Assembly (NCBI GenBank): GCA_002368735.1
Contig: DFEQ01000095.1
Coordinates: forward strand, 1 to 19,465
Direction: 5' to 3'
Length of the DNA stretch: 19,465 nt
Source: Christensenella sp. UBA3798
Lineage (GTDB): Bacteria > Bacillota > Clostridia > Christensenellales > CAG-1252
This document shows, piece after piece, positions 1 through 5,981 of the stretch. The notes beneath the pieces are model-generated. The model saw only the letters and a list, made by a program, of their open reading frames with translations. It had not been told where the DNA came from and made no database searches. The stretch's first letter is position 1, and each line of letters opens with the position of its first letter. A program made the translations under genes and the position numbers.

Positions 1-195
1 CTCATCAAGAAGGCGTGCGGCATCGAGAGCGGCTCCGCGAAGCCCAATAAGGACAAGGTCGCCAAGATCACGAAGGCGCAGATCAAGGAGATCGCAGAGC
101 TCAAGATGCCCGACCTCAACGCGGCAAGCCTTGAAGCAGCAATGAGCATGATCGCAGGTACGGCGCGCAGCATGGGCGTCACGGTGGAAGACTGA
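1..195 (+). CDS. rplK: 50S ribosomal protein L11, C-terminal part (5' end outside window)
   Basis: The open frame from base 1 to the TGA at 193-195 gives 64 residues that match the C-terminal RNA-binding domain of L11, including the segment KKACGIESGSAKPN and the ending MGVTVED. L11 binds the GTPase-associated centre of 23S rRNA at the base of the stalk. Only the last part of the roughly 140-residue protein is present, because the gene starts before the window. The stop lies 13 bases before the rplA start, and the rplA ribosome-binding site overlaps the end of the gene, so the two are co-transcribed. The identity rests on the sequence match and on the classic rplK-rplA-rplJ-rplL order. Confidence 0.95.
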   Translation, partial: LIKKACGIESGSAKPNKDKVAKITKAQIKEIAELKMPDLNAASLEAAMSMIAGTARSMGVTVED

Positions 196-208
196 GGAGG
201 TGGCAAAT

Positions 209-904
209 ATGAAGATCAGCAAGAGATTTAAAGAGGTTGCATCCTTGGTCGAAAGGAATAAGGTGTACGACAGCGTCGAAGCGATGGACCTTGCGGTCAA
301 GACCGCTACCGCCAAGTTCGACGAGTCCGTCGAGCTCCACGTGAAGCTCGGTGTGGACAGCAAGCACGCGGATCAGCAGGTCCGTGGCGTGGTCGTCCTC
401 CCCAACGGCACCGGTAAGAGCGTCAAAGTGCTTGTCATCGCCAAGGGCGACAAGGCGGACGAAGCTACCGCTGCGGGCGCGGACGTCGTCGGCGCGGAAG
501 AGATCATCGCCAAGATCCAGAAGGATAACTGGTTCGACTTCGACGTATGTATCACCACCCCCGATATGATGGGTATGGTCGGTCGTATCGCTCGTCTCCT
601 CGGTCCTAAGGGTCTCATGCCGAACCCCAAGAGCGGCACCGTGACGATGGATATCGCCAAGGCAGTCAAGGAGGTCAAGGCAGGTAAGGTCGAGTACAGG
701 CTGGACAAGACCAACATCATCCACGTTGCAGTGGGCAAGGTCAGTTTCGGCGCGGAGAAGCTCCACGAGAACTTCGCCACCGTTATGGACGCCATCATCA
801 AGGCGAAGCCGAGCTCGGCGAAGGGTACCTACCTCCGCTCCGTCTCCATCTCCACCACGATGGGCCCCGGCATCAAGGTCAGCTACGCCAAGGCGAATGC
901 GTAA
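209..904 (+). CDS. rplA: 50S ribosomal protein L1
   Basis: This 231-residue protein matches L1 over its whole length. Recognisable blocks are ELHVKLGVDSKHADQQVRG near residue 43, the central GRIARLLGPKGLMPNPKSGT (the rRNA-binding region) and the C-terminal KGTYLRSVSISTTMGPGI. L1 binds 23S rRNA, forms the mobile L1 stalk involved in tRNA release, and in many bacteria represses its own operon. I choose the ATG at 209 because GGAGG at 196-200 lies 8 bases before it; a longer reading from a GTG at 200 would put the start inside that ribosome-binding site. It follows rplK directly. The next gene has its own promoter starting 17 bases after the stop. Confidence 0.97.
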   Translation: MKISKRFKEVASLVERNKVYDSVEAMDLAVKTATAKFDESVELHVKLGVDSKHADQQVRGVVVLPNGTGKSVKVLVIAKGDKADEATAAGADVVGAEEIIAKIQKDNWFDFDVCITTPDMMGMVGRIARLLGPKGLMPNPKSGTVTMDIAKAVKEVKAGKVEYRLDKTNIIHVAVGKVSFGAEKLHENFATVMDAIIKAKPSSAKGTYLRSVSISTTMGPGIKVSYAKANA

Positions 905-920
905 TAGTGCGTAAAATCGC

Positions 921-949
921 TTGACAAGGCTGTAAATCGTTCGTAAAAT
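921..949 (+). promoter_or_regulatory. Strong sigma-A promoter for rplJ-rplL
   Basis: TTGACA at 921-926 and TAAAAT at 944-949 are separated by 17 bases, a near-consensus housekeeping promoter. Transcription would start near 956, which leaves a leader of about 150 bases before rplJ. It lets the stalk proteins L10 and L7/L12 be made independently of rplK-rplA. Confidence 0.85.
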
Positions 950-955
950 AAATAG

Positions 956-1106
956 CGTCTTAAGACAGCAAGTGGGTAACCGTAAACCGCATAGGGCTTG
1001 CCGAGGATGTGATTTCGGATAAGTAGAAATTATGCTCTCATTGTCTTTTGACCGTGGGAGCATTTTTGTTCCCCCTAAAAAAGATTCTTAAAAGGAGGTA
1101 GACACA
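956..1106 (+). promoter_or_regulatory. L10-type leader RNA with attenuator
   Basis: The untranslated leader between the rplJ promoter and the rplJ start contains a purine-rich structured part around 960-1020 (blocks such as AGTGGGTAACCG and AGGGCTTGCCGAGG) and ends in a terminator-like hairpin at 1032-1070. Position and layout match the L10 leader known in Firmicutes, where the L10(L12)4 complex binds the leader and causes premature termination of rplJL (shown in Bacillus subtilis). I infer the same autoregulation here. I could not run a covariance model. Confidence 0.75.
1032..1070 (+). terminator. Attenuator hairpin in the rplJL leader
   Basis: ATGCTCTCA at 1032-1040 pairs with TGGGAGCAT at 1055-1063 (nine pairs, one G-U). 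It is followed by TTTTTGTT. It lies 37 bases before the rplJ start in the leader, so it should act as a regulated rather than a constitutive terminator. Confidence 0.75.
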
Positions 1107-1622
1107 GTGTCAGCAGCATTAGAAGAGAAAAAGAAGCTGGTAGAAGAGCTCAAAGAGAAGATCGGCGCCGCGAAGTCCATCGTTATCGTGGACTACAAGG
1201 GTCTCTCCGTCTTTGAAGATACCGAGCTTCGTAAGACGCTCCGCGAAGCAAACGTCGAGTATCGCGTTCTCAAAAACAGACTGATGCAAAAGGCCTTCAA
1301 CGAGCTCGGCTATACCGATTTCGACGAGGCTTTGAACGGTCCTACCGCCGTCGCATTTGCCAACGGAGATCCCGTGGCTCCCGCAAAGATCCTTTTGGAG
1401 AAGGCGGACAGCACCAAGAAGATCACCGTCAAGTGCGGTATGGTGGACGGCACCTACATCACGACGGACGGCGTGAAGGAGCTCGCAACGCTCCCGCCCA
1501 AAGAGGTGCTCCTCGCAAAGTTGCTCGGTACCCTCGAGGCGCCCATCAGCTCTCTCGCCAGAGTGCTTAACGAGACCGTCGCAGGGCTCGCCAGAGTGCT
1601 TAACGCGATCGCGGAAAAGTAA
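1107..1622 (+). CDS. rplJ: 50S ribosomal protein L10
   Basis: This 171-residue protein has the L10 N-terminal domain (KSIVIVDYKGLSV, EYRVLKNRLMQKAF, LNGPTAVAFANGDPVAPAKI) and a C-terminal helix that carries the L7/L12 dimers. L10 anchors the ribosomal stalk to 23S rRNA next to L11. The start is a GTG preceded by AAAGGAGG at 1091-1098. The C-terminal tail contains the segment LARVLN twice, eleven residues apart, encoded by an exact 19-base repeat (1554-1572 and 1587-1605). L7/L12-binding modules in this helix are about that long, so the tail could hold two well-matched modules. Expression is probably controlled by the leader upstream. Confidence 0.97.
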   Translation: MSAALEEKKKLVEELKEKIGAAKSIVIVDYKGLSVFEDTELRKTLREANVEYRVLKNRLMQKAFNELGYTDFDEALNGPTAVAFANGDPVAPAKILLEKADSTKKITVKCGMVDGTYITTDGVKELATLPPKEVLLAKLLGTLEAPISSLARVLNETVAGLARVLNAIAEK

Positions 1623-1690
1623 ACCAATTCACCAATCTATCAACAATTTTATTAAAGCAAAACAAGTATATTTATTTGGAGGATACTAAA

Positions 1691-2071
1691 ATGGCAGATA
1701 TCGAAAAGCTTATTGAAGAAATCAAAGGTATGACCGTTCTCGAGGTCAGCAAACTCGTTAAGGCTCTTGAGGAAGAGTTCGGTGTGTCCGCTGCGGCTCC
1801 CGTGGCTGTGGCTGCTGCTCCCGCTGCAGGCGCTGCTGCTGCTCCCGCTGCTGAGGAGAAGACCGAGTTCACCGTTATCCTGAAGGCTGCGGGCGCGAAC
1901 AAGATCGCGGTCATCAAGGCTGTCCGTGAGCTCACCGGTCTCGGACTTGCCGAGGCGAAGGGTCTCGTTGACGGCGCTCCCAAGGCTGTCAAAGAGAACG
2001 TCAGCAAGGAAGATTGCGACAAGGCTGCCGAGGCTCTCAAGGCCGCGGGTGCCGAGATCGAGATCAAGTAA
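1691..2071 (+). CDS. rplL: 50S ribosomal protein L7/L12
   Basis: The protein has 126 residues, the usual length. It has an N-terminal dimerisation domain (MADIEKLIEEIKGMTVLEVSKLVKALEE), an alanine/proline-rich flexible hinge around residues 36-57, and the C-terminal factor-binding domain (EFTVILKAAGANKIAVIKAVRELTGLGLAEAKGLV is its signature region). It recruits and stimulates translational GTPases on the ribosome. The ATG at 1691 is chosen because GGAGG at 1678-1682 lies 8 bases upstream; the in-frame TTG at 1676 would overlap that site. It follows rplJ after 68 bases of AT-rich spacer and is followed by a clear terminator, so the operon ends here instead of continuing into rpoB. Confidence 0.97.
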   Translation: MADIEKLIEEIKGMTVLEVSKLVKALEEEFGVSAAAPVAVAAAPAAGAAAAPAAEEKTEFTVILKAAGANKIAVIKAVRELTGLGLAEAKGLVDGAPKAVKENVSKEDCDKAAEALKAAGAEIEIK

Positions 2072-2105
2072 GTTTGATTTCAACCAACACCTTTTAAGAA
2101 AAAAG

Positions 2106-2140
2106 ATGCTGGGGTTTTATGCCTCAGCATTCTTTTTTTT
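2106..2140 (+). terminator. Intrinsic terminator of the rplJ-rplL operon
   Basis: ATGCTGGGG at 2106-2114 pairs with CCTCAGCAT at 2122-2130 (nine pairs, one G-U, loop of seven). It is followed by TCTTTTTTTT. It lies 34 bases after the rplL stop. Confidence 0.9.
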
Positions 2141-2263
2141 CGAGCTCGTATAGCGGCACTTATCTAACCCTACCGCGGCTCTCACGGATAATCACGTACA
2201 AGGAGTACGCTCATATCCGTTCGTTTGCGGAGCGGGTTACCTAAGCACCACTCTCCGAGCTCG
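2141..2263 (+). repeat. Long imperfect inverted-repeat element, copy 1
   Basis: The element can fold on itself along its whole length. CGAGCTCG at 2141-2148 pairs with CGAGCTCG at 2256-2263, GCACTTATCTAACCC pairs imperfectly with GGGTTACCTAAGCAC, ACGGATA pairs with TATCCGT, and at the tip CGTAC pairs with GTACG around AAGGA. The 24-base tip at 2191-2214 recurs with one difference on the other strand at 5330-5353, 3' of rplI. A 17-base part of the left edge (CGAGCTCGTATAGCGGC) recurs at 2318-2334. I cannot tell whether it acts as DNA (a MITE- or REP-like element) or as RNA. Confidence 0.65.
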
Positions 2264-2616
2264 CAGCTATTAAGTGTTGGGAAAATGAGAATTCCGCGTT
2301 CTCCGCTGTCTTTTATGCGAGCTCGTATAGCGGCGAAGAAATGTTTTTATTAGAGATGGTGAAATCAGCACTTCGCTGTGCTCGGTGGGAAATTCGAAAG
2401 ACGCAATTATCTTAACTGTTTCACAGTCCTTTTTGAACCTTCTGAACTTTCCCCCCTTTATAGCCCCTGACCCGCGAAGCCTTGCTCCCCGTATCACTAT
2501 GCTATGCACTTATTGTCACGGTGCACTATACTTTATTCTTTTCCTTCTCGCGAAGCGAGCTCCGATCAAAAAGCGTTTAGGGGTTTGGGGGAATCGCAAC
2601 CCCCACCTTCTTTTGG

Positions 2617-2676
2617 GTACTTTTCTTCAAAAGAAAAGTGCCAACACGCGAAGCGCTTTCTTGCAGAGCATCTCCC
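2617..2676 (+). repeat. 60-base direct repeat, copy 1
   Basis: It begins GTACTTTTCTTCAAAAGAAA and runs into a segment ending GCATCTCCC. The first 25 bases form a hairpin (ACTTTTCTT, loop CAA, AAGAAAAGT, with flanking G-C and T-G pairs). The matching copy starts 137 bases downstream and has only a few differences, for example CGCGAAGCGC against CGCGTAGCGC. Confidence 0.8.
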
Positions 2677-2753
2677 TAAGGCACCCAAGCGATTGCCCCC
2701 CCCCGCCTTCTTGGGATCCCCGAGAAATAGTAAATTTCTAGGGGTGATTGTTC

Positions 2754-2813
2754 GTACTTTTCTTCAAAAGAAAAGTGCCGACACGCGTAGCGCTTTCTTG
2801 CGTAGCATCTCCC
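2754..2813 (+). repeat. 60-base direct repeat, copy 2
   Basis: This is the second copy of the repeat at 2617-2676, with the same hairpin at its left end and the same GCGCTTTCTTGC core. It lies between the hairpin at 2718-2744 and the promoter region of the SGNH hydrolase gene. Confidence 0.8.
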
Positions 2814-2885
2814 CATAATGGTCAAGAATGGGGCGGTAATATCGACAGGGCGAAAAAGATCGATACGCTTTTTACGTTAGTGGTG

Positions 2886-2891
2886 TATAAT
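2886..2891 (+). promoter_or_regulatory. Possible -10 box for the SGNH hydrolase gene
   Basis: There is a perfect TATAAT 36 bases before the start codon. I could not find a convincing -35 box at the right spacing, so this is tentative. Confidence 0.4.
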
Positions 2892-2927
2892 AATTTTGGC
2901 ACGGATATCGCCATAAAGGAGCATGAA

Positions 2928-3479
2928 ATGAAAAAAGTGTCGTTACTCGGTGATTCCATCAGGCTCTTTGGATACGGACCTCTCGTCCCGGGTCTCCTCG
3001 GCGCGGACTATACCGTCTTTCAGCCGCAGGAGAACTGCAAGTTCGCGAAGTTTACTTTGCGCGGGATGTACGATTGGAAAGCGGAGCTCGAGACCTCCGA
3101 CGTCATCCACTTCAACTGCGGACTTTGGGACGTGTGCGACGTCGTGGGGGACGGCAAGCTTTTCTCCTCCGACGAAGAATACGCGGAGAATATCCTCCGT
3201 ATCGCCCGTCGGCTGAAGGCATTTACGCCCAACGTCATCTTTGCCACGACCACTCCCGTGAAGCCCGCCAATCCCACGACGACCAACAAGGATATCGACC
3301 ATTTCAACTCCCTCGTTGTCCCTAAACTTCAAGCGATGGGGGTCAGGATCAACGACCTCAATTCCCTCGTCAGGGAGGATATCGAGGGGAATATTTGTGA
3401 CGACCTTATCCACCTCACTCCGCTTGGTGCGGAGCGGTGCGCGGCGCAGGTCGTTTCTGAAATCAAGAAAGTGATCTAA
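2928..3479 (+). CDS. SGNH/GDSL-family hydrolase
   Basis: The protein has 183 residues. It carries the catalytic serine block LLGDSI near residues 6-11 and a C-terminal DLIH block with Asp159 and His162 (the family DxxH), plus a central HFNCGLWD segment in the position of the family's Gly/Asn oxyanion region. SGNH hydrolases are serine esterases or acetyl-hydrolases acting on lipids or carbohydrates, and the substrate cannot be told from sequence. No signal peptide is visible, so it is probably cytoplasmic. The ATG at 2928 has AAGGAG at 2916-2921; an ATG at 2923 is followed at once by a stop. It appears to be a single-gene unit, with its own -10 box upstream and a weak hairpin after the stop. 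Confidence 0.85.
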   Translation: MKKVSLLGDSIRLFGYGPLVPGLLGADYTVFQPQENCKFAKFTLRGMYDWKAELETSDVIHFNCGLWDVCDVVGDGKLFSSDEEYAENILRIARRLKAFTPNVIFATTTPVKPANPTTTNKDIDHFNSLVVPKLQAMGVRINDLNSLVREDIEGNICDDLIHLTPLGAERCAAQVVSEIKKVI

Positions 3480-3480
3480 C

Positions 3481-3506
3481 GGCGCAGTTTCATCGTTGCG
3501 CCTTTA
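3481..3506 (+). terminator. Weak terminator-like hairpin after the SGNH hydrolase gene
   Basis: GGCGCA at 3481-3486 pairs with TGCGCC at 3497-3502, followed by only TTTA. It lies just after the stop codon. The short T-run makes termination uncertain. Confidence 0.45.
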
Positions 3507-3653
3507 CCCCACCTCTCTGAAGTATGTTTCGTAGAGCGTTTTGTTGCTCTTCGCTCTAACTGCGACCGAGCAGGCGCCGTCGTGAAAAGGGTGGCAATAG
3601 CCGTTCCTTTTATGCTTATCGGCAATTGAAAGGGGGGGTGGATTATCAGTCCA

Positions 3654-3681
3654 TTGCCAATGCGTCTGCTCTGAGTTATAC
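3654..3681 (+). promoter_or_regulatory. Possible promoter of the XRE regulator gene
   Basis: TTGCCA at 3654-3659 and TTATAC at 3676-3681 are 16 bases apart and would give a leader of about 14 bases. GGCAAT at 3621-3626 and ATTGCC at 3653-3658 form an inverted repeat whose right half overlaps the -35 box. That is compatible with self-repression by the HTH protein, but this is only an inference. Confidence 0.35.
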
Positions 3682-3701
3682 TGATGGCGGAGGAAAAGGA
3701 T

Positions 3702-4712
3702 ATGACCGATAAAAAAACGTTCGGATGCTTTATTAAGGAAAAACGCATCCAAAAGAATTACTCGCAAAAAGACCTGGCAGACCTTCTTTTCGTCACTAAA
3801 GACGCCGTCAGTAAGTGGGAGAGAGGGGTGTCCTATCCCGACAACTCGCTCATTTCGGATATCTGCCGCGTGCTCGACATCACAGAACACGAATTTATCA
3901 CCGCCGCAAACGACCCCATCGTGCATAAGGAGAAGACCGAAGCGCGTCTCTTTCGTCGGATCCGCAAAAGTTGGATACTCGCGCCCACCATCGGATACGG
4001 GATAGCGCTCCTCGTATGTTTCATCGTGAACCTTGCCGTCAGCCGTACGCTGTCTTGGTTTTTTATCGTTTTGACCGCCTTGCTGACTGCCTTCACATTT
4101 ATCCCGACCCTTTCCGTTTTCTTCGAGAAGCGAAAACTCTTGATCTTTGTCGGCTCGAGTTTTCTGTCGATATGTTTGCTGCTCTTGACCTGTGGCGCCT
4201 ATACCCACACGTTGTACTGGGTGCCTATTGCCTGTTTGGGGCTCGCGATAGGATACAGCTGCGTTTTCCTTCCGATTCTTTTGGCAAAAACGAACCTATC
4301 TCATTATAAGTTCGTGATCTCTTTTGTCATGGCGTTCGTCTTTACCGTGCTCCTCCTTGTGGTAACGCGGCAGTTTTTCTCTTTCCCGCTCGGCTCGGCG
4401 ATTGCTATGACCGCCTACGGATACGCGCCTTTTATCCTGTGCGCCGTGTTTTGCTTGTTTCATTACGATAGCGTTTTGAAAGCGGGCGTTTGCGCCTGGG
4501 TCGTTACGATGTTTTCCGCTCTTTTGGGACTCGTGATAAATGCGCTTTTCGGCACGAACGAAAACTACTATCGGATCAATTATGGCGATTGGAATACCTA
4601 CTCGACCGGAAATGTGTTCTTGATCGTTCTACTCTCTTTTATTGGGATATCCTTGGTGCTGACAGTCATCGGGATATATAGACAAAGGAGTAGGGCGGAG
4701 AACGAAGAATAA
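3702..4712 (+). CDS. XRE-family transcriptional regulator with C-terminal membrane domain
   Basis: The protein has 336 residues. Residues about 7-62 form a Cro/C1-type helix-turn-helix (IKEKRIQKNYSQKDLADLLF, then VTKDAVSKWERGVSYPD). From about residue 90 onwards come eight or nine hydrophobic segments that look membrane-spanning. This design, a DNA-binding head tethered to the membrane, is common in Firmicutes and often responds to envelope stress or antibiotics; the target here is unknown. The ATG at 3702 is preferred because GGAGG at 3689-3693 lies 8 bases upstream; the in-frame ATG at 3684 has no ribosome-binding site. It stands alone and converges with the DUF1540 gene across a shared terminator. 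Confidence 0.9.
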   Translation: MTDKKTFGCFIKEKRIQKNYSQKDLADLLFVTKDAVSKWERGVSYPDNSLISDICRVLDITEHEFITAANDPIVHKEKTEARLFRRIRKSWILAPTIGYGIALLVCFIVNLAVSRTLSWFFIVLTALLTAFTFIPTLSVFFEKRKLLIFVGSSFLSICLLLLTCGAYTHTLYWVPIACLGLAIGYSCVFLPILLAKTNLSHYKFVISFVMAFVFTVLLLVVTRQFFSFPLGSAIAMTAYGYAPFILCAVFCLFHYDSVLKAGVCAWVVTMFSALLGLVINALFGTNENYYRINYGDWNTYSTGNVFLIVLLSFIGISLVLTVIGIYRQRSRAENEE

Positions 4713-4763
4713 AGAAAAAGCATCCCATTGGGCGTATTGGCGCTTTTATGGGATGCATTTATT
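4711..4763. terminator. Bidirectional terminator between convergent genes
   Basis: GCATCCCAT at 4720-4728 pairs perfectly with ATGGGATGC at 4748-4756. On the minus strand the hairpin is followed by TTTTTCTTT (4719-4711), a good terminator for the DUF1540 gene. On the plus strand it is followed by the weaker ATTTATT and can serve the XRE gene. Confidence 0.8.
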
Positions 4764-4779
4764 GGCAGTAGGGGCGCTT

Positions 4780-5088
4780 TCAGCTCTTCTTGCGGGTCAT
4801 GCACTTGGTGCGGAGGAGGCCGTCCTCGATGTTGATGGCTTCGAGGCCGCACATGCTGTTCACGTTAAAGATGCAGTCCGCGGCGCATTGCACCACGGTA
4901 TCCACGTTGTTGAGGACGTCCGCCTCGGGCGCGGCTTCGTAGTTCGCGAAGATCTGCGAGAGTTCGCCTCCCTCCCTCTTCACCTTGCTCTTGCATACGC
5001 CGTTCGCGCCGATGTCGATGATCCCCGCCATACAGCGACGGCATTCGTTGTGTTCACAGTTACTCGTTTCGCATCTAAGACCTTTCAT
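4780..5088 (-). CDS. Two-copy DUF1540 cysteine-rich protein
   Basis: The protein has 102 residues and two cysteine-rich units. The first is at residues about 6-32 (CETSNCEHNECRRCMAGIID, ending in Cys32). The second is in the C-terminal half, with the core VQCAADCIFNVNSMCGLEAI and a final Cys97. The spacing fits DUF1540, a short family found mainly in Firmicutes, often in spore formers, and suspected to bind metal; its role is not established. I take the ATG at 5086-5088 because GAGGTG at 5095-5100 precedes it; a longer upstream reading lacks support. The stop is followed by the bidirectional terminator. Confidence 0.8.
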   Translation of the reverse strand: MKGLRCETSNCEHNECRRCMAGIIDIGANGVCKSKVKREGGELSQIFANYEAAPEADVLNNVDTVVQCAADCIFNVNSMCGLEAINIEDGLLRTKCMTRKKS

Positions 5089-5230
5089 CTCTTTCACCTC
5101 GTTTTTATTATGTACACGAGTGTGAAAACCTATTCCTGTAAAACGACCCAATCGTGTAGGAGCAGAGTCAAATCAAATAAACGCGGAGAATGGTGCAGAT
5201 ACGAGGCGCGACGTCCAATGCGGAATTCGG

Positions 5231-5263
5231 AATTAAAAAACGCATTGTCGAAGGGACAATGCG
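5231..5263 (-). terminator. Intrinsic terminator of rplI
   Basis: Read on the minus strand, CGCATTGTC and GACAATGCG (5263-5241) form a perfect nine-pair stem with a five-base loop, followed by TTTTTTAATT (5240-5231). It lies about 140 bases after the rplI stop, so the rplI transcript has an unusually long 3' region that contains the inverted-repeat element. Confidence 0.85.
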
Positions 5264-5280
5264 TTGTATACTTGCTCATA

Positions 5281-5406
5281 AATGAGTTCAGAGAAGGGTT
5301 CAGATGCCAGGCTCGCCGAGCGGGAGCGAATGAGCGTACTCCTCGTACGTGATTTCGCTAACGCGACGGCAGAAACGACGCAGATGGACCCTTATATGAA
5401 CTCATT
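5281..5406 (-). repeat. Long imperfect inverted-repeat element, copy 2 (3' region of rplI)
   Basis: The ends are perfect ten-base inverted repeats: AATGAGTTCA at 5281-5290 and TGAACTCATT at 5397-5406. AAGGGT/ACCCTT pairing follows inside. AGCGAA/TTCGCT encloses a tip where CGTAC and GTACG surround GAGGA. The tip (5330-5353) matches the tip of copy 1 except at one base, but the stems around it differ in sequence and are still complementary. One end overlaps the rplI stop codon. The rest, between rplI (stop at 5402) and DUF1540 (start at 5088), holds only this element and the rplI terminator. Confidence 0.7.
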
Positions 5407-5848
5407 TTATTTCGGAGACGACTACGTTAATTTTAGTCTTCACGCCGGGGTAGAGCTTCACCTCCACCGTCGCGCGCCCGAGCTTCTTCAAGGGCTCTTC
5501 GAGCATGATGTTCTTCTTGTCCACCTCGTAGCCTTGCTTCTTCAGTTCCTCGGCGATCTCCTTGCTCGTCACGCTGCCGAAGAGCTTGCCGCTCTCGCCG
5601 CACTTGACGTATACGGTGACGGTAGCCATGTTGAGTTTCTCCGCCGCAGCCTTTGCCGCCGCGAGCTCCTTCTCCTTCCTCGCTATCTCCGCCGCTTTCT
5701 TTTGGTTGGTCTCGTTGACCGCGCCAGCGGTAGCCGCCACGGCGAGCCCCTTGGGGATCAAGAAGTTCATCGCATAGCCGTCGTTGACGTTGATGATATC
5801 ACCTTTTTTGCCTTTGTTCTTTACATCTGCGGTTAATACGACTTTCAT
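5402..5848 (-). CDS. rplI: 50S ribosomal protein L9
   Basis: The 148 residues match L9 at its usual length. The N-terminal rRNA-binding domain begins MKVVLTADVKNKGKKGDIIN and contains DGYAMNFLIPKGLAV. A long charged alpha helix follows (about residues 41-75, ending RKEKELAAAKAAAEK), then a C-terminal domain with CGESGKLFGSVTSKEIAEEL. L9 bridges the L1 stalk base and helps maintain frame. The ATG at 5846-5848 has GAGGAG at 5855-5860 six bases upstream. It is a single gene, not next to rpsF, ssb or dnaB, where it often lies. It has its own promoter and a late terminator. Confidence 0.97.
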   Translation of the reverse strand: MKVVLTADVKNKGKKGDIINVNDGYAMNFLIPKGLAVAATAGAVNETNQKKAAEIARKEKELAAAKAAAEKLNMATVTVYVKCGESGKLFGSVTSKEIAEELKKQGYEVDKKNIMLEEPLKKLGRATVEVKLYPGVKTKINVVVSEIK

Positions 5849-5874
5849 AATTATCTCCTCATTCGGTTTTCTAT

Positions 5875-5904
5875 ATTGTAACATACGGGCGCGGAAAATG
5901 GCAA
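5875..5904 (-). promoter_or_regulatory. Promoter of rplI
   Basis: On the minus strand TTGCCA (5904-5899) is followed 18 bases later by TACAAT (5880-5875). A TG one base upstream of the -10 box makes it an extended -10 promoter. Confidence 0.65.
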
Positions 5905-5911
5905 GGCAAAC

Positions 5912-5941
5912 CGCAACTTGTTACAATTTGTTGCGTTTTTT
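5912..5941. promoter_or_regulatory. Palindrome with T-run between divergent rplI and PAP2 promoters
   Basis: CGCAAC at 5912-5917 and GTTGCG at 5930-5935 form a perfect inverted repeat around TTGTTACAATTT, followed by TTTTTT. It looks like a short terminator on the plus strand, but nothing is transcribed towards it. It lies upstream of both promoters and its right half overlaps the putative PAP2 -35 box, so an operator is equally possible. Confidence 0.4.
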
Positions 5942-5959
5942 ATTTAGAAAGCGTATCAT
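5931..5959 (+). promoter_or_regulatory. Possible promoter of the PAP2 gene
   Basis: TTGCGT at 5931-5936 and TATCAT at 5954-5959 are 17 bases apart and would start transcription about 16 bases before the ATG at 5982. Confidence 0.45.
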
Positions 5960-5981
5960 ATATGAGTAATCGGATATACGT

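Larger units (their letters stand above)
2264..2927. other. Gene-free region with hairpins and short repeats
   Basis: I see no credible coding sequence here. The short open frames have no ribosome-binding site and no recognisable protein. It holds CGAGCTCGTATAGCGGC at 2318-2334, a CTCGC-GAA-GCGAG hairpin near 2549, a GGGGG...CCCCC hairpin near 2587-2604, two copies of a 60-base repeat (2617-2676 and 2754-2813), and a hairpin at 2718-2744 (CCCC, then AGAAAT, pairing with ATTTCT and GGGG). The runs of C and G and the repeated arms suggest accumulated intergenic repeats. The right end carries the promoter of the next gene. Confidence 0.6.

Noticed and set aside
179..1063. Long open frame antisense to rplA
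   Set aside because: It is the mirror of a strongly biased ribosomal protein gene, and its start lacks a ribosome-binding site.
1676..1690. Upstream TTG start for rplL
   Set aside because: It overlaps the GGAGG that serves the ATG at 1691, and the MADIEK start matches known L7/L12 proteins.
2385..2818. Two overlapping open frames of about 118 and 104 codons on the plus strand
   Set aside because: They run through repeats and homopolymers, have no ribosome-binding site and give low-complexity proline-rich peptides with no family resemblance.
2141..2820. Possible CRISPR array
   Set aside because: The repeats occur only twice each, are of different types, and lack regular spacers; no cas gene is present.
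3684..3701. Earlier ATG for the XRE regulator
   Set aside because: It has no Shine-Dalgarno sequence, whereas the ATG at 3702 has GGAGG at 8 bases; the extra residues do not belong to the HTH fold.
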